A stretch of 10,997 bases of DNA. Origin: an uncultured Clostridia bacterium. Lineage in GTDB: Bacteria > Bacillota > Clostridia > Oscillospirales > Acutalibacteraceae. A program made the translations under genes and the position numbers. The notes under the pieces are model-generated. The model saw only the letters and a list, made by a program, of their open reading frames with translations, did not search any database and was not told the DNA's origin. The DNA is taken from NCBI GenBank assembly GCA_945868935.1, contig CAMBNE010000015.1:1-10997 (forward strand). The letters run 5' to 3'. This document shows positions 1 to 5,209 of the stretch, one piece after another; positions within the stretch are counted from its first letter, which is position 1; each line of letters opens with the position of its first letter.

Positions 1-125
1 ATATTGATATAGGCAGGAAAGTTAAATGCCTCTCCTATTCCTGTAAACAATCCTGATATGATTGACCACAGTGAGCCAAAAAACTGACCGAGAAATTCAA
101 ACAGAAATTTAAATACTGTGTCCAC
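1..125 (-). CDS. N-terminal part of an unrecognised short hydrophobic protein, cut by the window edge
   Basis: Only the first 41 codons are present; the gene continues beyond position 1. I chose the GTG at 125-123 because an AAGGAG lies 10 nt upstream (141-136) and no other in-frame start fits. The visible protein begins MDTVFKFLFEFLGQ and is rich in Phe, Leu and Ile, with regularly spaced Gly, which suggests a membrane-inserting or strongly amphipathic N-terminus. I do not recognise a family. It follows the signal peptidase gene on the same strand after a 198-nt hairpin-rich spacer, so it may be the next cistron of the fibre/peptidase operon. That membership is inference. Confidence 0.6.
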   Translation of the reverse strand, partial: MDTVFKFLFEFLGQFFGSLWSIISGLFTGIGEAFNFPAYIN

Positions 126-323
126 GGTACTTCGTCTCCTTAAAAAAATCTACCTCATTTTTTATGAGCGACGAGGGCGTCGCTCGCTGCAATAAATATT
201 GCAACGTAAAGTGTAACTTCATATTTCTTTTCCGCACTTTGGCGGAAAAGAAATACTTTCGTTACTAAAGATGCACCTATGTGCATAGGGACAAATAATT
301 GTTAAAATAATTTAAGTAAAGCC
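126..323 (-). other. Hairpin-rich spacer downstream of the signal peptidase gene
   Basis: No gene is visible here. Reading along the plus strand, four inverted repeats follow each other closely: GAGCGACG/CGTCGCTC at 166-185 (8 bp, 4-nt loop); TGCAAT/ATTGCA at 188-203; a perfect 14-bp arm pair at 222-235/242-255, flanked by a further GTAAC/GTTAC pair (213-217/261-265); and ATGCAC/GTGCAT at 271-286. None has a U-tract on its 3' side on either strand, so they do not look like rho-independent terminators. Possible roles are mRNA processing or stability structures, a structured RNA, or a decayed palindromic repeat. The final stretch before the next gene (143-163) pairs an A-tract with a T-tract just before the ribosome binding site. 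Confidence 0.75.
213..265. repeat. Long perfect inverted repeat (14-bp stem, extended by 5 bp)
   Basis: Arms at 222-235 and 242-255 are exact reverse complements with a six-base loop at 236-241. Outside an asymmetric internal loop (4 and 5 nt), GTAAC at 213-217 pairs with GTTAC at 261-265. The 5' arm is T-rich and the 3' arm A-rich, the opposite of an intrinsic terminator. It is the most stable fold in the spacer between the signal peptidase gene and the partial gene at the window edge. Confidence 0.8.
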
Positions 324-1061
324 TTAGCTTTCAGCGTTGGTATTGTTGCCGTCGGCAGGTGTTTGTACTTCCGGCTCATTTTCCGCATTACCATTCTGCT
401 GTCCCAGAGAAGCAAGATACTCTTCAATTGCTTTTTTCTTCTGTTCTTCCGTAAGTTCAGAATTATTGACAGCTGTCTGAGCCTCTTCAAATGCCTTTTC
501 TTTACTGTAAGCCATAAGGTTCATTATTACCCTGACAGCCTCATAGATAAAGAAGATAATCATAGGAAGCAAAATGCAGAGGAAAAATCCGAGCTGAGTT
601 CTGATAAAGCTTAATACGTTACCCAAGCCGGGGATTTTCGTTCCCGTATACTTTGCCACAATTGAGAAAGTTGTCTGAAATTCCTCGTCCGGCTCGGGAT
701 TTGTTTCTTTGTTGTCACCCTGCGTTCTGTAATAAGCGATGTTTTCATCTTTTACTACTTCGACAATACGGTGAGTGTTCAATACCTTTTCGCCGTTAAT
801 TTCAATAGGAAAGGTTACAATATCACCCTCCTGATATTCTTCATCTTCTTCTGAAACTGTGCAGAAAATGAGGTCACCGGGGTTAATTGTGTCTTCCATT
901 GAGGCTGTCTGAACGCTTAAGGGTGCAATACCAAAAATGTTGGGAACCCCTGATGATTTAGAAGTTAATGACAGCATAACAACAAGTATTGATACCATCA
1001 GAATCAGTACGACAAGAATGTCGACTACAATATTAACTATTCTTTTTATAACTTTACTCAT
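324..1061 (-). CDS. sipW: SipW-like (ER/archaeal-type) signal peptidase I
   Basis: Membrane-bound serine protease predicted to remove signal peptides from the TasA/camelysin-like proteins encoded just upstream. The ATG at 1061 is preferred (GGAG 9 nt upstream), giving 245 residues; a TTG five codons earlier lacks a usable site. Visible features: an N-terminal membrane helix (about 8-32), the nucleophile in the A-S-M sequence (Ser54), His97 in N-T-H-R-I (His replaces the Lys of eubacterial SPase I, the mark of the SipW/ER class), and Asp116 in Q-G-D-N. A second hydrophobic segment at about 163-190 is followed by a Glu/Asn/Gln-rich tail of about 50 residues, presumably cytosolic. In Bacillus, SipW processes TasA and TapA; the three upstream genes supply the likely clients here. 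Gene symbol is by family resemblance. Confidence in the class is high; substrates are inferred. Confidence 0.92.
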   Translation of the reverse strand: MSKVIKRIVNIVVDILVVLILMVSILVVMLSLTSKSSGVPNIFGIAPLSVQTASMEDTINPGDLIFCTVSEEDEEYQEGDIVTFPIEINGEKVLNTHRIVEVVKDENIAYYRTQGDNKETNPEPDEEFQTTFSIVAKYTGTKIPGLGNVLSFIRTQLGFFLCILLPMIIFFIYEAVRVIMNLMAYSKEKAFEEAQTAVNNSELTEEQKKKAIEEYLASLGQQNGNAENEPEVQTPADGNNTNAES

Positions 1062-1146
1062 GCAAGGGGTCTCCAATCATTGGGGTTAACTAAATAAAAT
1101 TAGATTACAGGATTACATAAATACTAATAATCAGATTGTATGTAAA

Positions 1147-1941
1147 TTAGTTCTGCTGCTCTACTGTGGTACCAGTTACTGAGAATGTAATCTCAGGCAT
1201 TTTGTTACCGGCATTGTAGTCTAAGCAGTCTTCATCCTGACCTTCAAACCATACGTAAAGGTTGTAATACTTAGCGTCTGTACCTGAACCGGCAGCACCG
1301 AGTAAACCTACCGGGAACTTAACATCTGTTCCAGCCTTTGCAGTAACTGTCTCTGTTACAACTGCTGTACCTTCTTCGTTAGGAGTAAATGCTTCAGCAG
1401 TATCTGCACCTACACCATAAACGCCGGCTTTGAAATCACCTGTGATAGTAGCGTCTGTACCCTTCTTATCTACTTCTACAAGAGCAAGTCTGAGATAAGT
1501 TTTACCGGGCTTTGCAGGAGTTTCGCTTAATGTGAAATTAATTGTTACATCTTTAACAGCTGCACCGCCCATGTTAGCAACGTTGAGCTGGTTTTTGAAT
1601 ACATAACCCTCAAGGTTAGAAAGTGCTGTAGTAGGAGTTGCTGTAGCTGCATAGCCATCCTTAGCAGCAGCAACAGCTGTATACCAGTTTTCACCGTCAG
1701 CTGAAGAAGCAGGCTTCAAATACTTATCTATAGTATTGTAGTGAAGCTGATCAGTCCAGTCGTTTGTGTCGTCAGAAAGCTTCAATTCAGAAGCCTGAAC
1801 TGTCTGTACAGAAAGCTTATCAGCAGTAGCTGATGTGTCCTGTGTGAACCATGCATAAGTTGCAGTTCCGAGTGCGAGCATTGCTACGAGGAGCATTGCT
1901 ACTGAAGAGACTAATAATCTCTTTCTTGAATTTGTTTTCAT
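1147..1941 (-). CDS. TasA/camelysin-like secreted protein with SipW-type signal peptide (probable major fibre subunit)
   Basis: A 264-residue protein. A basic N-terminus (MKTNSRKRLL) is followed by a hydrophobic core and the junction T-Y-A-W-F-T, with predicted cleavage after Ala30; this A-W/F-F junction is typical of SipW substrates such as TasA. The mature part is rich in Ala, Thr, Val and Gly and looks beta-stranded. Its only cysteine is Cys239, within W231-F-E-G-Q-D-E-D-C-L-D, a motif shared with the two upstream paralogues. The site AGGAGG lies 9 nt before the ATG, the strongest in the operon, and the leader carries a hairpin. The low-complexity, Ala-rich composition and strong initiation fit an abundant structural subunit, which is inference. 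The signal peptidase gene follows after 85 nt. A camelysin-like M73 assignment is possible, but I see no catalytic motif. Confidence 0.85.
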   Translation of the reverse strand: MKTNSRKRLLVSSVAMLLVAMLALGTATYAWFTQDTSATADKLSVQTVQASELKLSDDTNDWTDQLHYNTIDKYLKPASSADGENWYTAVAAAKDGYAATATPTTALSNLEGYVFKNQLNVANMGGAAVKDVTINFTLSETPAKPGKTYLRLALVEVDKKGTDATITGDFKAGVYGVGADTAEAFTPNEEGTAVVTETVTAKAGTDVKFPVGLLGAAGSGTDAKYYNLYVWFEGQDEDCLDYNAGNKMPEITFSVTGTTVEQQN

Positions 1942-2036
1942 TGAGAAATTCCTCCTAAAAAATAATTTTTTGTCCCTAAAACACCATAGGGATATTTTGC
2001 TTTATATTCAGTGCATTTTTGCACTTAATACCAAAA
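1942..2036 (-). promoter_or_regulatory. Structured leader of the probable major fibre-subunit gene
   Basis: The 95-nt spacer has two hairpins: AGTGCA/TGCACT at 2010-2025 (6 bp, 4-nt loop), just after the preceding stop codon, and TCCCTA/TAGGGA at 1973-1992 (6 bp, 8-nt loop). On the coding strand the second is followed by an A6-T-T-A-T6 stretch (plus 1957-1971) that abuts AGGAGG. Neither hairpin has a 3' U-tract, so read-through is expected. A 5' stabilising or processing role is inferred. Confidence 0.55.
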
Positions 2037-2843
2037 TTAATTTGCGGGTGCTGTTGTTTCGTCGTCACGCACACTGAACAACATTCTCATTCTGATGTGT
2101 CCGTTGCGGATATCGTCGATACATTCGGGGTCGTTGCCCTCAATCCACATTACAATTGTGTATTTATCAACATCGTCAACCTTGAAGTCTTCGGTTGCCG
2201 TTGTCATTACCTCAGTATCGGTATTGAACTTTGTGCAATCGGTTTCAGCTGTGTTGCGGTCATCGTACTTGCCCTTACCGAAAATCTCGGGAGTACCGTT
2301 TTTATATACCATAACTCTTACTGCTTCGTCGGCAGACTTTGCGGCACCGGTAATTTCAAGCACTGCGTCGTAGTCAAGGGTTGCCTGTCCGTTGTTCTTG
2401 CAGTAGAAAGTATATGCAACGTAATTGTCACCGTTATGCTCACCGTCTTTGCTTGTGTCAAGGTCAACGGGAAGCCATGAATATGTAATGTTTGTTACAT
2501 CGTCAGCCTGCATAGCGGAAAGTGCTGCGCTCTGAGTTTTAAACTCGGGGTCCTCACTGAGAATGATACCCTTTTTAACAGCAGGAGAATCAACGCTGAT
2601 GATAAGGTCGCCCCACTGGGTCAAGAGCATTGATACTATGAAAAGAATCAGGAGAATAATCAGACACATTGCAAGGATTATACTCAGAATCTTTCTGCGC
2701 TTTTTGTACTTGACGATGTCAATAGAGTCATTCTTAACGTGGAAATGCTCAATTTCGGCATCTGCCATTTTTTTATCATTAAGACGGCTCAACTCCTCCG
2801 GAGTAATGGGCTGTTCAATTTTTGGTTTCTTTTTTCCGAACAA
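2037..2843 (-). CDS. Membrane-anchored paralogue of the TasA/camelysin-like proteins
   Basis: A TTG start at 2843 is chosen because CGGAG (2856-2852) lies 8 nt upstream; the in-frame GTG at 2852 overlaps that site and cannot use it. The product is 268 residues: a charged cytoplasmic segment (about 1-51, beginning M-F-G-K-K-K-P-K), one membrane helix (about 52-75) and an extracellular part. Unlike its neighbours it lacks the A-W-F-T signal junction, so it probably stays in the membrane. The extracellular part contains beta-strand-like segments (F-Y-C-K-N-N-G and V-M-V-Y-K-N-G-T) and ends in W233-I-E-G-N-D-P-E-C-I-D-D, with Cys241 in the shared position and two further ectodomain cysteines. The neighbouring genes suggest it anchors or nucleates the secreted fibre proteins; this is inference. 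Confidence 0.82.
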   Translation of the reverse strand: MFGKKKPKIEQPITPEELSRLNDKKMADAEIEHFHVKNDSIDIVKYKKRRKILSIILAMCLIILLILFIVSMLLTQWGDLIISVDSPAVKKGIILSEDPEFKTQSAALSAMQADDVTNITYSWLPVDLDTSKDGEHNGDNYVAYTFYCKNNGQATLDYDAVLEITGAAKSADEAVRVMVYKNGTPEIFGKGKYDDRNTAETDCTKFNTDTEVMTTATEDFKVDDVDKYTIVMWIEGNDPECIDDIRNGHIRMRMLFSVRDDETTAPAN

Positions 2844-2885
2844 ATTAATCACTCCGTCGGGTTTATTTTTTGCTTAGATAATATG

Positions 2886-2936
2886 TGAGATATTAAAGTT
2901 GTTATCTCAAAATTGAGCGATTAAATAACCGCTCAA
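2886..2936 (-). promoter_or_regulatory. Two adjacent, mutually exclusive hairpins between fibre genes
   Basis: TGAGATA/TATCTCA (2886-2892/2903-2909) and TTGAGCG/CGCTCAA (2913-2919/2930-2936) each have 7-bp arms and 10-nt loops. The facing inner arms can also pair with each other (CTCAA 2906-2910 with TTGAG 2913-2917). On the coding strand the downstream sequence is not a proper U-tract. The layout resembles an attenuator or a processing site between the first and second fibre genes, but no leader peptide is evident. Confidence 0.45.
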
Positions 2937-2950
2937 AAAATTAGCTCTTA

Positions 2951-3763
2951 TTAAGAAATAGGAACGTTGTTTTCGTCACAGCCTACAAAGCTGAGCTGAA
3001 TACCGAGCTGTGCGTCCTGAACATCATCGTCGCACTCGGGGTCTTCACCGTCAATCCAGATTCGGATTGTTGCCTTTGTGGGTGTAAGCTGTTCAAGGTG
3101 GAAAAGTCTTGTGTTATCGCTGTACTGCATTGTTCCCGAGGGAAGGTCGAATGTTGACTGTCCGTTAACGGGAGTTCCGCGATTCGGTTCATAAATTGCA
3201 GTACCGTTTCTCTCGGTTGAGAAATCGACTCTTGCACAATTAACAACGTCAGCCTTAGGTCCTGTTGAAGTAGTTGTGACCTTTGTACCGCTGTCCTCTT
3301 CGGCACTTGCACTCTCTGTAGTAAGATGTACCCACATATCCTCGGTTGCTATAAAGTAGCACTCGAATTCGAGATAGGAACGGTCATTAGGTTCTCTCTC
3401 TCCTCCGCGCTGATTAGTAAAGCGAGTACCGTCGGTAGTTGTAACCGGGTCGAGCATAATATCTTCAAGTCTTTTGCCCTGCTTCTGAAGATAGCTGTCA
3501 ACCATTTCGTTGGTGATTACCTTGGTGTATCTCTCGAGGTCGGTGCCGTAGTCTTCCATTCCGACCTTGAGCTGTGCGCTCATACTGATTTTGATATCGA
3601 GATTATCAACGCCTGCAAACGTATTTACCGTAAACCAAGCAACCGTTGCGGTAGTCATTGAAAGCAGAGTAATAAGGGCTACAAACACTATCAGCCTTTT
3701 ACGCCTTTTACGAGGCACTTTTTCGCTGACCATATTATCAACCATTTTGTTGAAAAAGCCCAT
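2951..3763 (-). CDS. TasA/camelysin-like secreted protein with SipW-type signal peptide (first gene of the operon)
   Basis: I chose the ATG at 3763 because GGGAG (3777-3773) lies 9 nt upstream; the GTG at 3772 touches that site. The product has 270 residues. A cytoplasmic stretch with a basic block (P-R-K-R-R-K-R, 17-23) precedes a hydrophobic segment (24-41) and the junction T-V-A-W-F-T, with predicted cleavage after Ala42. The mature part is acidic and Thr-rich with several predicted strands, and ends in W236-I-D-G-E-D-P-E-C-D-D-D. It has four cysteines, Cys244 matching the invariant one of the paralogues. It is the promoter-proximal gene and has a long AT-rich leader. A minor fibre component or adaptor beside the Ala-rich subunit is plausible; no enzyme motif is visible. 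Confidence 0.85.
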   Translation of the reverse strand: MGFFNKMVDNMVSEKVPRKRRKRLIVFVALITLLSMTTATVAWFTVNTFAGVDNLDIKISMSAQLKVGMEDYGTDLERYTKVITNEMVDSYLQKQGKRLEDIMLDPVTTTDGTRFTNQRGGEREPNDRSYLEFECYFIATEDMWVHLTTESASAEEDSGTKVTTTSTGPKADVVNCARVDFSTERNGTAIYEPNRGTPVNGQSTFDLPSGTMQYSDNTRLFHLEQLTPTKATIRIWIDGEDPECDDDVQDAQLGIQLSFVGCDENNVPIS

Positions 3764-3892
3764 TGTAAACACTCCCGAATAAAATTTTGCATAGTTGCGA
3801 ACTTAAATTCATCATTTGATATAACAAGTTTATACCAAATTTGTCGAAAAATCAATAATTTTATAACGTGTATTTTGATTTTTGTATATTTA

Positions 3893-3918
3893 CACAAGCT
3901 TTTTAAAGCTGGTTTGTG
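3893..3918 (-). promoter_or_regulatory. Stem-loop in the leader of the fibre operon
   Basis: AGCTTT/AAAGCT arms with a small loop, reinforced by CACA/TGTG across a bulge, lie immediately downstream of the best promoter candidate. If that promoter is used, the stem sits near the mRNA 5' end, a position that often protects transcripts from decay. No other feature is visible in the AT-rich stretch 3764-4105 apart from the promoter candidates listed. Confidence 0.4.
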
Positions 3919-3922
3919 CAAA

Positions 3923-3950
3923 ATAATAAAAGATATTACGAGAATGTAAA
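3923..3950 (-). promoter_or_regulatory. Candidate sigma-A promoter of the fibre/signal-peptidase operon
   Basis: On the minus strand TTTACA (3950-3945), a 16-nt spacer and TATTAT (3928-3923) match 10 of 12 consensus positions. Transcription would start near 3916, leaving a leader of about 150 nt. An alternative nearer the gene is an extended -10, TGGTATAAA, with TATAAA at 3834-3829. The region is very AT-rich, so chance matches are likely. Confidence 0.42.
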
Positions 3951-4028
3951 AAGTATTGTAATTAATCGAAAATTGCACTTTTTTACACAGAAAGAATAAA
4001 AAATGCTATATATTATTAAATTTTTCCC

Positions 4029-4056
4029 TTGAATGTAGGAAAATGATAGATATAAT
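4029..4056 (+). promoter_or_regulatory. Promoter-like sequence on the plus strand with no obvious gene
   Basis: TTGAAT (4029-4034), 16 nt, then a perfect TATAAT (4051-4056). A transcript from here would run antisense to the terminator and the two genes at 4158-4917. It lies in AT-rich DNA, so it may be a chance match. Confidence 0.3.
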
Positions 4057-4105
4057 AGTAATAAAAAGATACATTTTAAGTGTAACATTTCTATTCGGAT
4101 TTCAG

Positions 4106-4137
4106 AAAAATTAAAAAAGGACACGAAAATCGTGTCC
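4106..4137 (-). terminator. Rho-independent terminator of the LOG/DUF6472-like operon
   Basis: GGACACGA/TCGTGTCC (8-bp perfect stem at 4119-4126/4130-4137, 3-nt loop) is followed on the minus strand by six T, two A and five more T. It lies 20 nt past the stop codon at 4158 and separates this operon from the fibre operon promoter. Confidence 0.92.
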
Positions 4138-4157
4138 CTGAATAAAATATCACAATT

Positions 4158-4331
4158 TTAAATCTGCTTATTTACGATTTTATATTCGTCATATAGCTGA
4201 AAATAGTGACATTGGGTTACGTTCTGAGTGAGAAAACGCTCCATTTCGTCCTCGTCGAGGTCAATGCTGCAGTAATCGCCGAACTCCTCGTCAACAACAT
4301 AGTGAGCGCACATTTCACAGCTGTCAGCCAT
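4158..4331 (-). CDS. Small four-cysteine protein, DUF6472-like
   Basis: A 57-residue protein starting at the ATG at 4331, with GAGGGGG 9 nt upstream; longer readings into the upstream gene are not needed. It begins M-A-D-S-C-E-M-C and has Cys5, Cys8, Cys21 and Cys41, an acidic stretch (D-L-D-E-D-E-M) and a C-terminus Y-D-E-Y-K-I-V-N-K-Q. From memory this matches the DUF6472 family of small Clostridia proteins, whose function is unknown. The four cysteines suggest a small zinc-binding fold (inference). Its start overlaps the end of the LOG-family gene by 8 nt (ATGGCTGA), so the two are probably translationally coupled and share a promoter and terminator. Confidence 0.8.
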   Translation of the reverse strand: MADSCEMCAHYVVDEEFGDYCSIDLDEDEMERFLTQNVTQCHYFQLYDEYKIVNKQI

Positions 4332-4917
4332 TGCTCTTATCCCCCTCGTAAACAAAGTTATACTTATTATATGAAAAGGGAACGTAGTTTTCAAGCTGTT
4401 CAAAAACTTCTTCCTGTGTGTCGGCTACGGAATAAAGGCGTTTGCAGTCGTCTGTCATAAACTTGTTTTTTACTGCGTTGTCCATCATCGCAATCATATG
4501 ATTGTAGTAGCCTTTTACATTATATATGATAATGGGCTTTTCGTGACGTCGGAGCTGTTTGAGGGTGAGGACCTCGAAAAACTCCTCAAAAGTGCCCATT
4601 CCGCCTGCGCAGATGATAAAAGCGTCGGATTTGTCCTCCATAATGCCCTTGCGTTCACGCATTGTTTCGGTGAAAATAAGCTCGGTGCAGTTATCAAAAA
4701 GTACGTCCATTTCTTTAAAAAACTCGGGACTTACACCGATAAGCGTTCCGTTTTCGGCTGAGGCACCCCTTGCGGTTGCTCCCATAACGCCGTATTTTCC
4801 TGCTCCGAATACGATTCCGTGACCTCTTTTTGCAAGCTCAGAAGCGAGCTTTTCGGCAGAATCGAGAAATTCCTTGTCAATAAGGTCGCTTGACGAGCCA
4901 AATACACATATATTCAT
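4324..4917 (-). CDS. LOG-family (TIGR00730-like) Rossmann-fold protein
   Basis: The ATG at 4917 is used (AGGA 9 nt upstream), giving 197 residues; a TTG at 4935 is less likely. The fold starts with N-I-C-V-F-G-S-S-S, then G-A-G-K-Y-G-V-M-G (about 38-46), the family R-E-R-K segment (87-90) and A-G-G-M-G-T-F-E-E (104-112), the counterpart of the P-G-G-x-G-T-x-x-E signature. Proteins of this family include cytokinin riboside 5'-monophosphate phosphoribohydrolases (LOG) and related nucleotide hydrolases; the physiological substrate in Clostridia is not established. Ala replaces the usual Pro at the head of the signature. It is the first gene of a two-gene operon with a strong promoter, and the small DUF6472-like gene overlaps its end. 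Confidence 0.9.
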   Translation of the reverse strand: MNICVFGSSSDLIDKEFLDSAEKLASELAKRGHGIVFGAGKYGVMGATARGASAENGTLIGVSPEFFKEMDVLFDNCTELIFTETMRERKGIMEDKSDAFIICAGGMGTFEEFFEVLTLKQLRRHEKPIIIYNVKGYYNHMIAMMDNAVKNKFMTDDCKRLYSVADTQEEVFEQLENYVPFSYNKYNFVYEGDKSNG

Positions 4918-4948
4918 AAAACAATTTCCTTTCAATAATATATTTCAC

Positions 4949-4977
4949 ATTATACATTGCAAATCAGTTAAGGTCAA
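4949..4977 (-). promoter_or_regulatory. Sigma-A promoter of the LOG-family operon
   Basis: On the minus strand TTGACC (4977-4972), a 17-nt spacer and a perfect TATAAT (4954-4949) match 11 of 12 consensus positions at ideal spacing. The -10 ends 31 nt upstream of the ATG at 4917. This is the clearest promoter in the window. Confidence 0.82.
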
Positions 4978-4992
4978 CAGATATTTTTACAG

Positions 4993-5020
4993 TTTGGAGT
5001 TTGGAGAGTGGAGTGTGGAG
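4993..5020. repeat. Heptamer tandem repeat upstream of the MATE gene
   Basis: Four consecutive 7-nt units: TTTGGAG, TTTGGAG, AGTGGAG, TGTGGAG. A further isolated TTTGGAG occurs about 40 nt downstream (around 5061-5067). The spacer 4918-5209 otherwise holds the divergent promoter, a GC-rich GGTCGCTTCGCTCC stretch and a half-palindrome. I found no convincing promoter for the MATE gene. Confidence 0.75.
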
Positions 5021-5110
5021 TTGAAGGTCGCTTCGCTCCGGATTAATAATAGCGTGTATTGTTTGGAGAGGTTTGTTTGCTGAATTTATATTGTTAAATA
5101 GGTAATGTTT

Positions 5111-5137
5111 GGGACGTGTAGGAACCCGTCCCCTACG
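5111..5137. repeat. Solitary half copy of the GGGAAC/GTTCCC palindromic repeat
   Basis: GGGACG/CGTCCC arms (5111-5116/5127-5132) are followed by CTACG, the same order as the right halves of the complete elements at 6645-6724 and 9975-10053 (GGnAC...GTnCCCTAC). The inverted left half is missing. Confidence 0.5.
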
Positions 5138-5209
5138 GAAAGGTTTGGATTATTGCAAACTATCCACTCAACCAAAACTCAACTTTACTACCAAAAGGAG
5201 GACAAATTA

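Noticed and set aside
166..185. Rho-independent terminator after the signal peptidase gene
   Set aside because: The stem is good, but on the coding strand it is followed by ATAAAAAA and not by a T-tract; on the other strand it is followed by GCTGCAAT.
2019..2480. Open frame of 153 codons on the plus strand, opposite the membrane-anchored fibre paralogue
   Set aside because: It is fully antisense to a better-supported gene with a ribosome site and family motif, has no ribosome site of its own, and its product is Cys/Val-rich without recognisable features.
3691..4124. Two minus-strand open frames (3691-3978 and 3936-4124) in the AT-rich promoter region of the fibre operon
   Set aside because: Both are rich in Ile, Phe, Lys and Asn as expected from AT-rich non-coding DNA. 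The first overlaps the start of a well-supported gene in another frame, the second crosses a terminator, and neither has a ribosome site.
4993..5020. CRISPR array
   Set aside because: The repeats are contiguous 7-nt units with no spacers, and no cas genes are present.
5105..5209. N-terminal extension of the MATE protein
   Set aside because: The 35 extra codons cross a palindromic repeat and lack a ribosome site, while AAGGAGG lies exactly before the ATG at 5210.
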